A stretch of 64,000 bases of DNA. It comes from Kaustia mangrovi (GTDB lineage: Bacteria > Pseudomonadota > Alphaproteobacteria > Rhizobiales > Im1). A program made the translations under genes and the position numbers. The notes beneath the pieces were generated by a model that saw only the letters and a list, made by a program, of their open reading frames with translations, did no database searches and was not told where the DNA came from. The stretch's first letter is position 1, and each line of letters begins with the position of its first letter. Below, in pieces: positions 29,462-38,126 of this stretch. Where the stretch lies: assembly GCF_015482775.1 (NCBI RefSeq), contig NZ_CP058214.1, positions 1,054,001-1,118,000 on the forward strand, given 5' to 3'.

Positions 29462-30103
29462 GTGGCGGTCATGCGCCTCAAGACCGGCGCCTCCGCGCGG
29501 CTGTTCAACGGGCATGACGGCGAATGGCTCGCCACCGTCGAAGAAACCGGCAAGCGCCGCTGCCGGCTCGCCTGTGTGGAGGCGCTGCGCCCCCAGACCG
29601 GCCTGCCGGACATCCACTATCTGTTCGCCCCGCTCAAGCACGCGCGGATCGACTATGTCGCCCAGAAGGCGACCGAGATGGGCGCAAGCGTGCTCCAGCC
29701 CGTCATCACCGGACGCACCGTCGCCCAGCGGGTGAAGACGGAGCGGCTACGGGCCAATGCCGTGGAGGCCGCCGAGCAGTGCAATCTGCTCGCCATACCC
29801 GAGATCCGCGATCCCGCTCCGCTCGACCGGCTGCTGGACGGCTGGGACACCGAGCGCCGGTTGATCTATTGCGACGAGGCCGCCCCGCTCGCCAACCCGC
29901 TCGACGCCCTCCGTGCCGTGCCCCGGGGCCCGCTCGCCCTGCTGATCGGGCCGGAGGGGGGCTTCACCGAGGCCGAGCAGAGACGGCTTCGCGCGCTCGA
30001 CCACGTGACGGCGATCTCGCTCGGTCCCCGGGTGATGCGCGCCGACACCGCCGCGGTCGCCGCGCTCGCCGTTGTCCAGGCAACGCTCGGCGACTGGCAC
30101 TGA
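29462..30103 (+). CDS. rsmE: 16S rRNA (uracil-1498-N3)-methyltransferase, 5' end disturbed
   Basis: SPOUT methyltransferase modifying U1498 of 16S rRNA. The SPOUT core is intact: FAPLKHARIDYVAQKATEMG, AAEQCNL, LLIGPEGGFT and ISLGPRVMRADTAAVAAL. From the first usable start (GTG 29462) the protein is 213 aa and lacks the first strands of the PUA-like domain. The missing residues (RLHVDAPLAAGASIDLPPDQ) are encoded just upstream in the same frame, from 29390, but without any ATG, GTG or TTG. ATG 29316 is one base out of frame, and a six-C run at 29362-29367 lies between. Frameshift or sequencing error is likely. Confidence 0.85.
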   Translation: MAVMRLKTGASARLFNGHDGEWLATVEETGKRRCRLACVEALRPQTGLPDIHYLFAPLKHARIDYVAQKATEMGASVLQPVITGRTVAQRVKTERLRANAVEAAEQCNLLAIPEIRDPAPLDRLLDGWDTERRLIYCDEAAPLANPLDALRAVPRGPLALLIGPEGGFTEAEQRRLRALDHVTAISLGPRVMRADTAAVAALAVVQATLGDWH

Positions 30104-30254
30104 CCTCTCCGGAGACCCCATGACATACCGTCACATGACATGCCGCCATCCGATATTGCGACTGGTGCCCGGCCGTCGCAGACCGTATGCATGCCGCCAA
30201 TCGCGGCGGTTCTCCACCGAACTGTGATCCCTCAAGCTGAAGGCGCTAGATCCC

Positions 30255-31640
30255 GTGAGCTCACCGACCCCAGACACACTCGAAGCCCGCCGCCCCGTGG
30301 AAAGCCTGGCGCAGCTCGCCGCCTATCTGGACGAAGGCTGCAAGCCGCCCACCGACTGGCGCATCGGCACAGAGCACGAGAAGTTCGGCTTCCTCACCGA
30401 TACCCACGATCCCCTGCCCTATGGCGGTCCGCGCGGCGTGCGCGCCATGCTGGAGGGCATGCGCGACCGGTTCGGCTGGGAACCGGTCATGGAGGGCGAC
30501 AGCATTATCGGCCTCAAGTCGCCGCCGACCTGCGGCGGCACCATCTCGCTGGAGCCCGGCGGGCAGTTCGAGCTCTCCGGCGCGCCGCTGGAGCATCTCC
30601 ACCAGACCTGCGACGAGGTGCACACCCATCTCGCCCAGGTGCGCGAGGTCGGCGAGGAGCTCGGCATCGGCTTTCTCGGCATGGGCTTCTCGCCCAAATG
30701 GACGCTCGACGAGACACCGATCATGCCCAAGGGCCGCTACAAGATCATGCGCGCCTATATGGCGAAGAAGGGCAATCTCGGCCGTGACATGATGTTCCGC
30801 TCCTGTACGGTGCAGGTGAACCTCGACTTCAGGAGCGAGGCCGACATGGTGCGCAAGATGCGCGTCAGCCTCGCGCTCCAGCCCATCGTCACCGCCATCT
30901 TCGCCTATTCGCCCTTCACCGAGGGCCGGCCGAACGGCTTCCAGAGCTTCCGCTCGGAGATTTGGCGCGACACCGATCCCGACCGGACCGGCATGCTGCC
31001 CTTCGTGTTCGACGAGGGCTTCGGGTTCGAGGCCTATGCCCGCTACGCGCTCGACGTGCCGATGTATTTCGTCTACCGCGACGGCACCTATCACGACGCC
31101 TCCGGCCAGTCCTTCCGCGACTTCATGGCCGGCAAGCTGCCGGCCCTTCCCGGCGAGCGCCCGACCATCAAGGACTGGGAGGATCACCTCACCACGATCT
31201 TCCCCGAGGTCCGGCTGAAGCGCTTCCTGGAGATGCGCGGCGCCGACGGCGGCCCGTGGCGGCGCCTGTGCGCGCTGCCGGCCGTCTGGGTCGGCCTGCT
31301 CTATGACGACACCGCGCTCGATGCCGCCTGGGACCTCGTGAAGGACTGGACGGAGGAGGAGCGCCAGCGCCTGCGCGACGCCGTTCCGGTGACCGCCCTC
31401 GACACGCCCTTCCGCTCCGGCACGGTGCTCGACATCGCCCGCGAGATCGTCGCCATCTCCAAGGCCGGCCTGAAGGCGCGCGCACGCCATGACGGCTTCG
31501 GCGACGACGAGGCCCATTTCCTCAATGCTGTGGAGGAGATCGTGGAGACCGGGCGCACGCCGGCCCAGGAGCTCCTCGACCTCTATCACGGCGCCTGGAA
31601 CGGCGATATCGACCGGGTCTTCACAGAATGCGCCTATTGA
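30255..31640 (+). CDS. gshA: Glutamate-cysteine ligase
   Basis: First enzyme of glutathione synthesis (461 aa), of the alphaproteobacterial/plant-type class. Blocks include [12 protein letters not shown], the [21 protein letters not shown]/glutamate-binding stretch, [11 protein letters not shown] and [19 protein letters not shown]. Start is GTG at 30255. Follows rsmE by about 150 bp, a neighbourhood common in Rhizobiales. Ends just before a palindromic repeat. Confidence 0.93.
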   Translation: MSSPTPDTLEARRPVESLAQLAAYLDEGCKPPTDWRIGTEHEKFGFLTDTHDPLPYGGPRGVRAMLEGMRDRFGWEPVMEGDSIIGLKSPPTCGGTISLEPGGQFELSGAPLEHLHQTCDEVHTHLAQVREVGEELGIGFLGMGFSPKWTLDETPIMPKGRYKIMRAYMAKKGNLGRDMMFRSCTVQVNLDFRSEADMVRKMRVSLALQPIVTAIFAYSPFTEGRPNGFQSFRSEIWRDTDPDRTGMLPFVFDEGFGFEAYARYALDVPMYFVYRDGTYHDASGQSFRDFMAGKLPALPGERPTIKDWEDHLTTIFPEVRLKRFLEMRGADGGPWRRLCALPAVWVGLLYDDTALDAAWDLVKDWTEEERQRLRDAVPVTALDTPFRSGTVLDIAREIVAISKAGLKARARHDGFGDDEAHFLNAVEEIVETGRTPAQELLDLYHGAWNGDIDRVFTECAY

Positions 31641-31700
31641 GGGGCAGGCTCCCGCCTTCCCCCGACGGCGGGGCTACCGCATACGGCATTCATTGTCTGT

Positions 31701-31768
31701 CGTCCCCGCGCAAGCGGGGGTCCATATTGCCGGCCCCGCAGTGGATTCCCGCTTGCGCGGGAATGACG
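31701..31768. repeat. Paired palindromic repeat with CGCAAGCG cores
   Basis: Two inversely oriented copies of the same motif: CGTCCCCGCGCAAGCGGGGG (31701-31720) and TTCCCGCTTGCGCGGGAATG (31746-31765). Each also folds on itself (CCCGC-GCAA-GCGGG). It lies between gshA and ubiA and resembles short palindromic repeats scattered in many proteobacteria. Confidence 0.7.
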
Positions 31769-31846
31769 GAGAGAGATCGGGTTTCGGGACGACGCCGGAA
31801 CAGAGGCCCCATTGGCCAGCCCGCGCGGATGAGGTAACCCTTCCCC

Positions 31847-32782
31847 ATGACGTCGCAACCGCATACCGACCGCGTCGCCGACGCGGTCGCGCGAAACTGG
31901 GTCGACCGCTGGGCACCCGCCTGGGCGAAGCCCTATTGCCAGCTCGCCCGCCTCGACCGGCCCATCGGCGTCTGGCTCCTGCTCATGCCCTGCCTGTGGT
32001 CGGTGACGCTGGCCCAGATCGCGGCGGGCGGCGGCCTGCCCGACCTCCGGCTCCTCGTGCTCCTGACCATCGGCGCGGTGGCCATGCGCGGGGCGGGGTG
32101 CACCTATAACGACATCGTCGACCGCAATGTGGACGGCCATGTCGCGCGCACGCGCTCGCGGCCCATCCCGTCGGGCCGGGTGAGCGTGACCGGCGCCGCG
32201 ATCTTCATGGTCGCCCAGTCCCTCGTCGGCCTCGTCGTCCTCCTACAGCTCAACCGCTTCGCCATCGGGATCGGCCTCGCCTCGCTCGTCCTGGTCGCCA
32301 TCTATCCCTTCATGAAGCGCGTCACCTACTGGCCGCAGATCTTTCTGGGCCTCGCCTTCAACTGGGGGGCTCTCGTGGGGTGGGCGGCGGTGCTCGGCCA
32401 GCTCGACTGGGCGCCCGTCGTCCTCTATGTGGCCGGCATCTTCTGGACGCTCGGCTACGACACGATCTACGCCCTGCAGGACAAGGAAGACGACGTGCTG
32501 ATCGGCGTGAAGTCCACTGCACTCAGATTCGGCGGGCGCACGCGGGCCTGGCTCGTCGGCTTCTACACCCTCACCGTCGGCGGGCTTGCCGCCGCCGGCG
32601 CGCTGATCGCGGCGGGGCCGGTCTTCTACCTCGCCCTTGCCGGGGGCGCTACCCATGCGGCGTGGCAAATGATCACGCTCGACGAGGACGATCCCGCCCG
32701 CTGCCTGATGCTTTTCCGGTCGAACCGCGATTTCGGACTGATCGTCTTTGCCGGCCTCGTCGTCGCCTCGCTCGCGGCCTGA
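31847..32782 (+). CDS. ubiA: 4-hydroxybenzoate octaprenyltransferase
   Basis: Membrane prenyltransferase of ubiquinone synthesis (311 aa, about nine helices). Both Mg-diphosphate motifs are present: NDIVDRNVDGHVARTRSRP and DKEDDVLIGVKSTALRFG. YPFMKRVTYWPQ is also typical. It feeds ubiquinone to the respiratory chain whose oxidase is encoded at 18742-23618. Confidence 0.95.
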   Translation: MTSQPHTDRVADAVARNWVDRWAPAWAKPYCQLARLDRPIGVWLLLMPCLWSVTLAQIAAGGGLPDLRLLVLLTIGAVAMRGAGCTYNDIVDRNVDGHVARTRSRPIPSGRVSVTGAAIFMVAQSLVGLVVLLQLNRFAIGIGLASLVLVAIYPFMKRVTYWPQIFLGLAFNWGALVGWAAVLGQLDWAPVVLYVAGIFWTLGYDTIYALQDKEDDVLIGVKSTALRFGGRTRAWLVGFYTLTVGGLAAAGALIAAGPVFYLALAGGATHAAWQMITLDEDDPARCLMLFRSNRDFGLIVFAGLVVASLAA

Positions 32783-32840
32783 CACCTTTGCGCGCGGATG
32801 CACGGTTGCCCGGCACGCCCGAGCGGCCTAATTAGGGGCC

Positions 32841-34190
32841 ATGACCGAGCCCGACCAGAAACACCTGATTGCCATCGCCGACCACGCCCTCGATCTCGCG
32901 CGCCGCAATGGCGCGGACCAGGCGGATGTGGTCATCGCCGAATCGACCTCGCTGTCGGCCTCCGTGCGTCTCGGCGCGCTTGAGGATGTGGAGCGCGCGG
33001 AGGACCGCGAGCTCGGCTTGCGCGTCTTCACCGGCCATTCCCAGGCCATCGTGTCGACGACGGATTTCTCCGCCAAGAGCCTCGAGACGCTCGCCGAGCG
33101 CGCCGTCGCCATGGCCCGCATCGCCCCGCCGGACGAGCATTCCGGCCTTGCCGACCCGGACGAGCTCGCCGCCGACTGGCCCGATCTCGACCTCCGCGAC
33201 GCCGCGGCACCCGATGCCGAGGCGCTCCAGGCCCGCGCGCTGGAGGCGGAGGACGCCGCCCGCGCCGTCGATGGCGTGACCAACTCGGAAGGAGCCGGCG
33301 CGGGCTACGGGCTGATCGGCGTCGTGCTTGCCACGTCGACCGGCTTTTGCGGGGCCTATCGCCGCACTGGCTATGGCATCTCCTGCTCCGCCCTCGCCGG
33401 CGAGGGAACGGGCATGGAGCGCGACCATGACAGTGCGAGCGCCGTCCACTACGCCGACCTCGACGACGCCGCCGCCATCGGCCGTCGGGCGGGCGAGCGC
33501 GCGGTGCGCCGGCTCAGCCCCCGCAAGGTCTCCTCGCAGACCGTTCCCGTCGTTTACGATCCTCGCGTTTCGCGCAGCCTTCTGGGGCATCTTGCCGGCG
33601 CGATCTCCGGCACGGCCATCACGCGCGGCACGAGCTTCCTGAAGGACCGGATGGGCGATCAGGTCTTCGCGCCCGGCATCGCCATCGTGGACGCCCCCTT
33701 GCGCCCTCGCGGATTGCGGTCGCGGCCGTTCGATGGCGAGGGCATCGCCGGACACAGCCGGGAGATCGTCTCCGACGGGCGGCTGCAGACCTGGGTGCTC
33801 GACTGCTACAGCGCCCGCCGGCTCGGCCTTCGCACCACCGGCCACGCCTCGCGCGGGGCCTCCTCCTCGCCCTCGCCGTCGGTCACCAATCTGAGCCTCA
33901 TGCCGGGGCCCCTGTCGCCGGAGGCGCTCATCGGGGAGATCCCCTCCGGTCTCTATGTCACGGAACTGATGGGCATGGGCGTCAACGGCGTGACCGGCGA
34001 CTACAGCCGGGGCGCCTCGGGCTTCTGGATCGAGAATGGCGAGATCGCCTATCCGGTGAGCGAGATCACCATTGCGGGGAACCTCAAGGACATGTTCGCG
34101 TCCCTCGCCCCGGCCGACGATCTCGTCTACCGCTACGGCGTCGATGCGCCGACCTGCCGTGTGGAGGCCATGACCATTGCCGGCACCTGA
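32841..34190 (+). CDS. pmbA: PmbA/TldE metalloprotease subunit
   Basis: TldE/PmbA half of the TldD/TldE protease (449 aa). It lacks the HExxH site, as expected, and has LARRNGADQADVVIAES, STGFCGAYRRTGYGISCSA, LDCYSARRLGLRTTGHASRG and YVTELMGMGVNGVTGDYSRG. The catalytic partner TldD is encoded at 25039-27114 on the same strand. Overlaps the next gene by 14 bp. Confidence 0.94.
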   Translation: MTEPDQKHLIAIADHALDLARRNGADQADVVIAESTSLSASVRLGALEDVERAEDRELGLRVFTGHSQAIVSTTDFSAKSLETLAERAVAMARIAPPDEHSGLADPDELAADWPDLDLRDAAAPDAEALQARALEAEDAARAVDGVTNSEGAGAGYGLIGVVLATSTGFCGAYRRTGYGISCSALAGEGTGMERDHDSASAVHYADLDDAAAIGRRAGERAVRRLSPRKVSSQTVPVVYDPRVSRSLLGHLAGAISGTAITRGTSFLKDRMGDQVFAPGIAIVDAPLRPRGLRSRPFDGEGIAGHSREIVSDGRLQTWVLDCYSARRLGLRTTGHASRGASSSPSPSVTNLSLMPGPLSPEALIGEIPSGLYVTELMGMGVNGVTGDYSRGASGFWIENGEIAYPVSEITIAGNLKDMFASLAPADDLVYRYGVDAPTCRVEAMTIAGT

Positions 34191-35022
34191 GCGCGATCCG
34201 GCCGTGACCGGCCCTGCCCCGAAACCCGACGACGGCGACCGCGCCCTGCTCCACGACGCGGTGCGGGCCGCCGGTGCGCTCGCGCTCGACTACCATGGCA
34301 GCGCGCTTTCGGTGCGCACCAAGGACGACAACAGTCCGGTCTCGGAAGCCGACCTCGCCGTCGATGCGTTGCTGAGGGACCGTCTCTGCGCCCCGCGCCC
34401 CGCCTATGGCTGGCTGTCGGAGGAGACCGAGGACGATCCGTCGCGGCTTTCCGCCCGTGCGACATGGATCGTCGACCCGATCGACGGCACCCGCTCCTTC
34501 GTTGCCGGCGGCGACGAATGGTGCGTCTCCGCAGCGCTTGCCATTGACGGCCGCCCCGTCCTCGGCGCCGTCTACAATCCCCTGCGCGAGGCCTTCTACA
34601 GCGCCGAGCGCGGCGGCGGCGCGATGCTGAACGCGGTCCCGATCCGGGCGTCGGACCGCACGGAGCTTGCCGGCGCGCGCATGCTCGGCCCCGCCGACAT
34701 GTTCCGCTCCAAACGCTGGGCGGATCCCTGGCCCGAACTCTCTATCACCACGAGCCGGTCCATCGCGCTGAGATTGTGCCTGGTCGCGGATGGCGGCTAC
34801 GACGCGACTATCGCGCTCAGCCCCAAGAGCGACTGGGACCTCGCGGCCGGCCATCTCATCGTGGAGGAGGCCGGCGGGCGCATGAGCGGCCTCGAGGGCG
34901 GCGGCTTCGTCTATAACCGCGCGGATATCCGCCATCCCGGCCTCGTCGCCTCCGGAGGCCCGCTTCACAGCGAGCTCGTGGAGAGAACCCGCCATTTCCG
35001 CTGGAAACATCCCCGGCCATAG
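34177..35022 (+). CDS. Inositol monophosphatase / CysQ-type phosphatase
   Basis: Lithium-sensitive phosphatase family protein (281 aa). Metal-binding motifs: SEETEDDP, then WIVDPIDGTRSFVAGGDEW, and the C-terminal SDWDLAAGHLIVEEAGG. Could be inositol monophosphatase or 3'(2'),5'-bisphosphate nucleotidase; the sequence does not decide. The TTG start at 34177 has GGAGG about nine bases upstream inside pmbA; GTG 34204 is the alternative. Translationally linked to pmbA, followed by DUF4170. Confidence 0.88.
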   Translation: MPAPERDPAVTGPAPKPDDGDRALLHDAVRAAGALALDYHGSALSVRTKDDNSPVSEADLAVDALLRDRLCAPRPAYGWLSEETEDDPSRLSARATWIVDPIDGTRSFVAGGDEWCVSAALAIDGRPVLGAVYNPLREAFYSAERGGGAMLNAVPIRASDRTELAGARMLGPADMFRSKRWADPWPELSITTSRSIALRLCLVADGGYDATIALSPKSDWDLAAGHLIVEEAGGRMSGLEGGGFVYNRADIRHPGLVASGGPLHSELVERTRHFRWKHPRP

Positions 35023-35050
35023 GGCCGCCCGCGCATATGGAGAAGATGTC

Positions 35051-35290
35051 ATGACCGACCAGCAACCGAACCGCCAGCTCCTCCATCTCGTCTTCGGGGG
35101 CGAGCTCTCCTCGCTCGACGACGTCCAGTTCAAGGACCTCGACAAGCTCGACATCGTCGGCATCTATCCCAATTACGCCGAAGCGCACAAAGCCTGGAAG
35201 GGCAAGGCGCAGCAGACCGTCGACAACGCACAGATCCGCTATTTCATCGTGCATCTGCACCGGCTGCTCGATCCGTCGGACGCCGAATAG
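35051..35290 (+). CDS. DUF4170 domain protein
   Basis: Small protein (79 aa) with the DUF4170 pattern LHLVFGGELSSL...DIVGIYPNYAEAHKAWKGKAQ...YFIVHLHRLLDP. Members are commonly encoded beside an inositol-monophosphatase-family gene in Rhizobiales, as here. ATG preceded by GGAGAAGATGTC. Function unknown. Confidence 0.9.
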   Translation: MTDQQPNRQLLHLVFGGELSSLDDVQFKDLDKLDIVGIYPNYAEAHKAWKGKAQQTVDNAQIRYFIVHLHRLLDPSDAE

Positions 35291-35347
35291 CCACGCACGC
35301 CTCACAAGCCGGGCGGACCTGAAAGTGCTGCGATACAGGGTCCTAGA

Positions 35348-35478
35348 GCGGATGGCGGTTAGGTTGAATCGGTATTTCTTCCCGCTCATCCCGGCGAAAG
35401 CCGGGATCTCAGGCGTGTTGCAGGAGATCCCGGCTTTCGCCGGGATGAGCGGTCTGTTTCAACCTGTCCGCAATCCGC
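35348..35478. repeat. Long nested inverted repeat between DUF4170 and ribF
   Basis: Inner arms of 29 bases pair perfectly (35382-35410 with 35424-35452; core CATCCCGGCGAAAGCCGGG). Outer arms of about 21 bases (35348-35368 with 35458-35478) pair imperfectly (about 17 of 21). The whole could fold into a hairpin of about 130 nt. It ends two bases before the ribF stop and lies between convergent genes. Confidence 0.85.
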
Positions 35479-35479
35479 A

Positions 35480-36484
35480 TTAGAGCCGCCCCTCGCGCTG
35501 CAGGCGGCCTATGGGGAAGTCAGCGACGATATCACCACGGGCAAGGGCGGCAACGCGCGCCTCGGCCTCGCGGCAGTCGTCCCCCATCTGCGCGATGAGG
35601 GTATCGACATCGTCGAAGGCCCGGTCGCCGCGGATGAAGTCGACGAACTCCACCATGAGCTCGCGGCCATAGAGGTCGCCGGAGAAATCGAGCAGGTGGA
35701 CCTCCAGGACGATCTCCTCCTTGCCGAAGGTCGGCCGCCGCCCGACATAGCCTGCGCCCGCCCAGGCCTCGCCCCCGATGGCGGCGGCGTCGCGCACGCG
35801 CATGGCGTAGATGCCCTGATGCGGTTCGCCATCGTTGTCCATGGCGATATTGACGGTCGGAAACCCGATCTCGCGCCCGCGCTTGTCGCCATGGCCGACA
35901 GGGCCCAGCACCGTCCACCAATAGCCGAGCTGCTCGGCGGCCTCGCGCATGGCGCCCTGCCTGAGCGCCTCGCGGATGGTGGAGGAGGAGAACGGCGCGA
36001 AACCGCTGTCATCGGTCACCTGCTCGACCACCGTGACGCCGAAGCCGAGTTCCTCGCCGAGACGTCGCATCGTATCGGGCGAGCCCTTGCGCCCATGGCC
36101 GAAATGGAAATCGTAACCTGTGACCATATGGCTGACGCCGAGCCGGCCCACCAGCTCGTCGGACACGAAGGCCTCCGCCTCCTTGGAGGCGAACGCCCTG
36201 TCGAAGGTCAGGGAGGCCAGGAAATCGACCTCGCAGGCCGCCAGAAGCCGGGCCTTGAGCGCCGGCGGCGTGATGCGGAAGACCGGTTGGTGCGGTCTGA
36301 AGAAGGTGCGCGGATGCGGCTCGAAGGTGACGACGCCGAGCGGCACGCCGCGCTGGCGGGCCTCCTCGCGCGCGATGTGCAGCAGCTCCTGATGCCCGCG
36401 ATGCACGCCGTCGAAATTGCCGATGGCCACCACCGCGCCGCGCCAGCGCTCCGGCAGGGGAGCCGAGCCGTCGATCCGTTCCAT
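35480..36484 (-). CDS. ribF: Bifunctional riboflavin kinase / FAD synthetase
   Basis: Makes FMN and FAD from riboflavin (334 aa). N-terminal adenylyltransferase domain with AIGNFDGVHRGHQEL and FSSSTIREAL; C-terminal kinase domain with GHGDKRGREIGFPTVNI and VGRRPTFG...LEVHLLDFSGDLYG. Start at 36484 gives MERIDGSAPLP; longer frame rejected. Downstream of the MaoC gene by 40 bp. Confidence 0.95.
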   Translation of the reverse strand: MERIDGSAPLPERWRGAVVAIGNFDGVHRGHQELLHIAREEARQRGVPLGVVTFEPHPRTFFRPHQPVFRITPPALKARLLAACEVDFLASLTFDRAFASKEAEAFVSDELVGRLGVSHMVTGYDFHFGHGRKGSPDTMRRLGEELGFGVTVVEQVTDDSGFAPFSSSTIREALRQGAMREAAEQLGYWWTVLGPVGHGDKRGREIGFPTVNIAMDNDGEPHQGIYAMRVRDAAAIGGEAWAGAGYVGRRPTFGKEEIVLEVHLLDFSGDLYGRELMVEFVDFIRGDRAFDDVDTLIAQMGDDCREAEARVAALARGDIVADFPIGRLQREGRL

Positions 36485-36524
36485 CAAATGCCCGTCATGC
36501 TGCTTCGACCCCACGCAGAACCGT

Positions 36525-36953
36525 TCAGCCGCGCGACGGCACCATGACCAACGCCTCGCCATCCAGCACCATCTTGTCGCCGACCCGGCAGACCGTGTCG
36601 AACGAAACGCGGTGGCCGCGCGGCTGGAGATCCTTCACCGTCACCTCCGCGCGCACCAGATCGCCGCAATGCACCGGCGCGCGGAACTTGAGCGACTGGC
36701 TGAGATAGATCGCGCCGGGTCCCGGCAGGCGCATGCCGAGCACCGCCGAGATCAGCCCCGCGGTCAGCATGCCATGGGCGATGCGGCCCTTGAACATGGT
36801 TTCCGCCGCATAGGCCTCGTCGACATGGACGGGATTGTGATCGCCGGTCAGATCGGCATAGGCGAACACGTCCTCGCTGCTCAGCACCTTCTCGAGATGG
36901 GCCGACATGCCCAGTTCGAGATCCTCGAAGAAATAACCGGTCCTGGTTTCCAT
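36525..36953 (-). CDS. MaoC-like (R)-specific hot-dog dehydratase
   Basis: Hot-dog fold protein (142 aa) of the (R)-enoyl-CoA hydratase/MaoC group. Catalytic pair in DHNPVHVDEAYA (Asp and His); the GRIAHGMLTAGL helix follows. GGGGACAG precedes the ATG. It could supply (R)-3-hydroxyacyl-CoA for polyhydroxyalkanoate or serve fatty-acid metabolism; two acyl-CoA synthetases lie further along the window. Confidence 0.9.
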   Translation of the reverse strand: METRTGYFFEDLELGMSAHLEKVLSSEDVFAYADLTGDHNPVHVDEAYAAETMFKGRIAHGMLTAGLISAVLGMRLPGPGAIYLSQSLKFRAPVHCGDLVRAEVTVKDLQPRGHRVSFDTVCRVGDKMVLDGEALVMVPSRG

Positions 36954-37031
36954 CTGTCCCCACTGAAGACGTCGGCCCGTCGCACGGAACGCACCCGCTC
37001 CCTTCGCAGATGCGAGATGGCCGGCAATCTA

Positions 37032-37180
37032 GAGCATGATGCCGAAAAGTGGAAACCACTTTTCGGACAGGCATCATGCTCAAGCTACCGGAAACGATCG
37101 GCTTGTCCGCACGCGGGCGAAATCGCCCGAGTGCGGGCCGATCTCATGCATGATGCCGAAAAGTGGAAACCACTTTTCGG
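37032..37180. repeat. Three-module palindromic mosaic element
   Basis: Module 1 (37032-37081): GAGCATGATGCC...GGCATCATGCTC around CCGAAAAGTGG-AAA-CCACTTTTCGG. Module 2 (37096-37143): GATCGGC/GCCGATC, CCGCAC/GTGCGG and GGGCGA/TCGCCC with a two-base loop. Module 3 (37148-37180): a second copy of module 1 with its right arm cut where the downstream HAD gene ends. Similar palindromic mosaic elements (for example RIME) are described in Rhizobiales. Confidence 0.85.
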
Positions 37181-38089
37181 TCAGGCCAGGGCGGGCATCA
37201 GGGCCTTGAGTCTGAGATCGGGAAGCGCCTTGCGGAGCCGGGCGAGCAGCGCGTCGCGCGCGTCGTCGTCCTCGTGATGGTTTTCGCCGACCTCGGCGGC
37301 ATGGATGCCGCCCATCACGAACACCGCGTCGAGGCCCTGGCGCGCCGCGCCGGCGAGGTCGGTCTCCATGCCGTCTCCGATCACGAGGGCACGCTCGCGG
37401 GCGACGGGCGCGCCCTCGAGCTCTGCCAGCTCGGCGAAGGCCTGGGCATAGATCGGATCATGCGGCTTGCCGGTCATGACGACCTCGCCGCCGAGCGCGG
37501 CATAGCGCTCCGCAAGCGCGCCGGCGCAATAGACGAGCGCTCCGCCGCGCTGCACCACCTTGTCGGGATTGGCGCAATAGAGCGTCAGCCCGCGCGCGCG
37601 GATGCGCTCCAGAAGCCCGCCATAATCGTCCGGCGTCTCGGTCTCGTCGTCGAAAAGCCCCGAGCACAATACGAGTTCGGCGTCTTCCGGCTCGGCAACG
37701 AGCGAGATCGGCAACCCCTCGAGCAGCGGCTGGTCGCGCTCCGGTCCCAGATGGAACACCGCCGCGCCGGGCTTCGCCGCGATCAGGGCGCGCATGGAAT
37801 CGCCCGACGTCACCACACGGTCATAGGCCTCGCGGGGCACGCCGATCTGGTCGAGCTGACCGATGACCGCGGGCGACGGCCGCGGCGCATTGGTGATCAG
37901 CACGACGACGCCGCCGCCAATGCGGTGCTCGCGCAGGGCATTCACCGCCTCCGGGAACGGCGCGATGCCGTTATGGACCACGCCCCAGATGTCGCACAGC
38001 CAGATATCGCGGGGCGTGGCGAGATCGCGCATATGGGCGAGAACCTGCACCCGCTCCCGGCGGGTCTGATCGGCGGCGGAGGATGTCAT
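37181..38089 (-). CDS. HAD superfamily class IIA hydrolase (TIGR01459 type)
   Basis: Phosphatase-like protein (302 aa) with LCDIWGVVHNG (motif I), VVLITNAPRPS (motif II) and LVIGDGMETDLAGAARQGL (motif III/IV). Cap domain lies between. The family is conserved in alphaproteobacteria next to ribF, as here; NagD-like sugar or nucleotide monophosphates are plausible substrates. ATG has GAGGGACA upstream. Its stop directly touches a palindromic repeat. Confidence 0.9.
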   Translation of the reverse strand: MTSSAADQTRRERVQVLAHMRDLATPRDIWLCDIWGVVHNGIAPFPEAVNALREHRIGGGVVVLITNAPRPSPAVIGQLDQIGVPREAYDRVVTSGDSMRALIAAKPGAAVFHLGPERDQPLLEGLPISLVAEPEDAELVLCSGLFDDETETPDDYGGLLERIRARGLTLYCANPDKVVQRGGALVYCAGALAERYAALGGEVVMTGKPHDPIYAQAFAELAELEGAPVARERALVIGDGMETDLAGAARQGLDAVFVMGGIHAAEVGENHHEDDDARDALLARLRKALPDLRLKALMPALA

Positions 38090-38126
38090 TGTCCCTCGGG
38101 TGTTCGCTTGACAGTCACGGAGCGCC

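Noticed and set aside
31701-31768. Possible transposon ends (inverted repeats)
   Set aside because: Enclosed sequence is only 21 bp and contains no transposase; it is a short palindromic repeat.
37032-37180. Possible CRISPR because of the repeated palindrome
   Set aside because: Only two copies of unequal length, spacer is itself palindromic, and no cas genes occur in the window.
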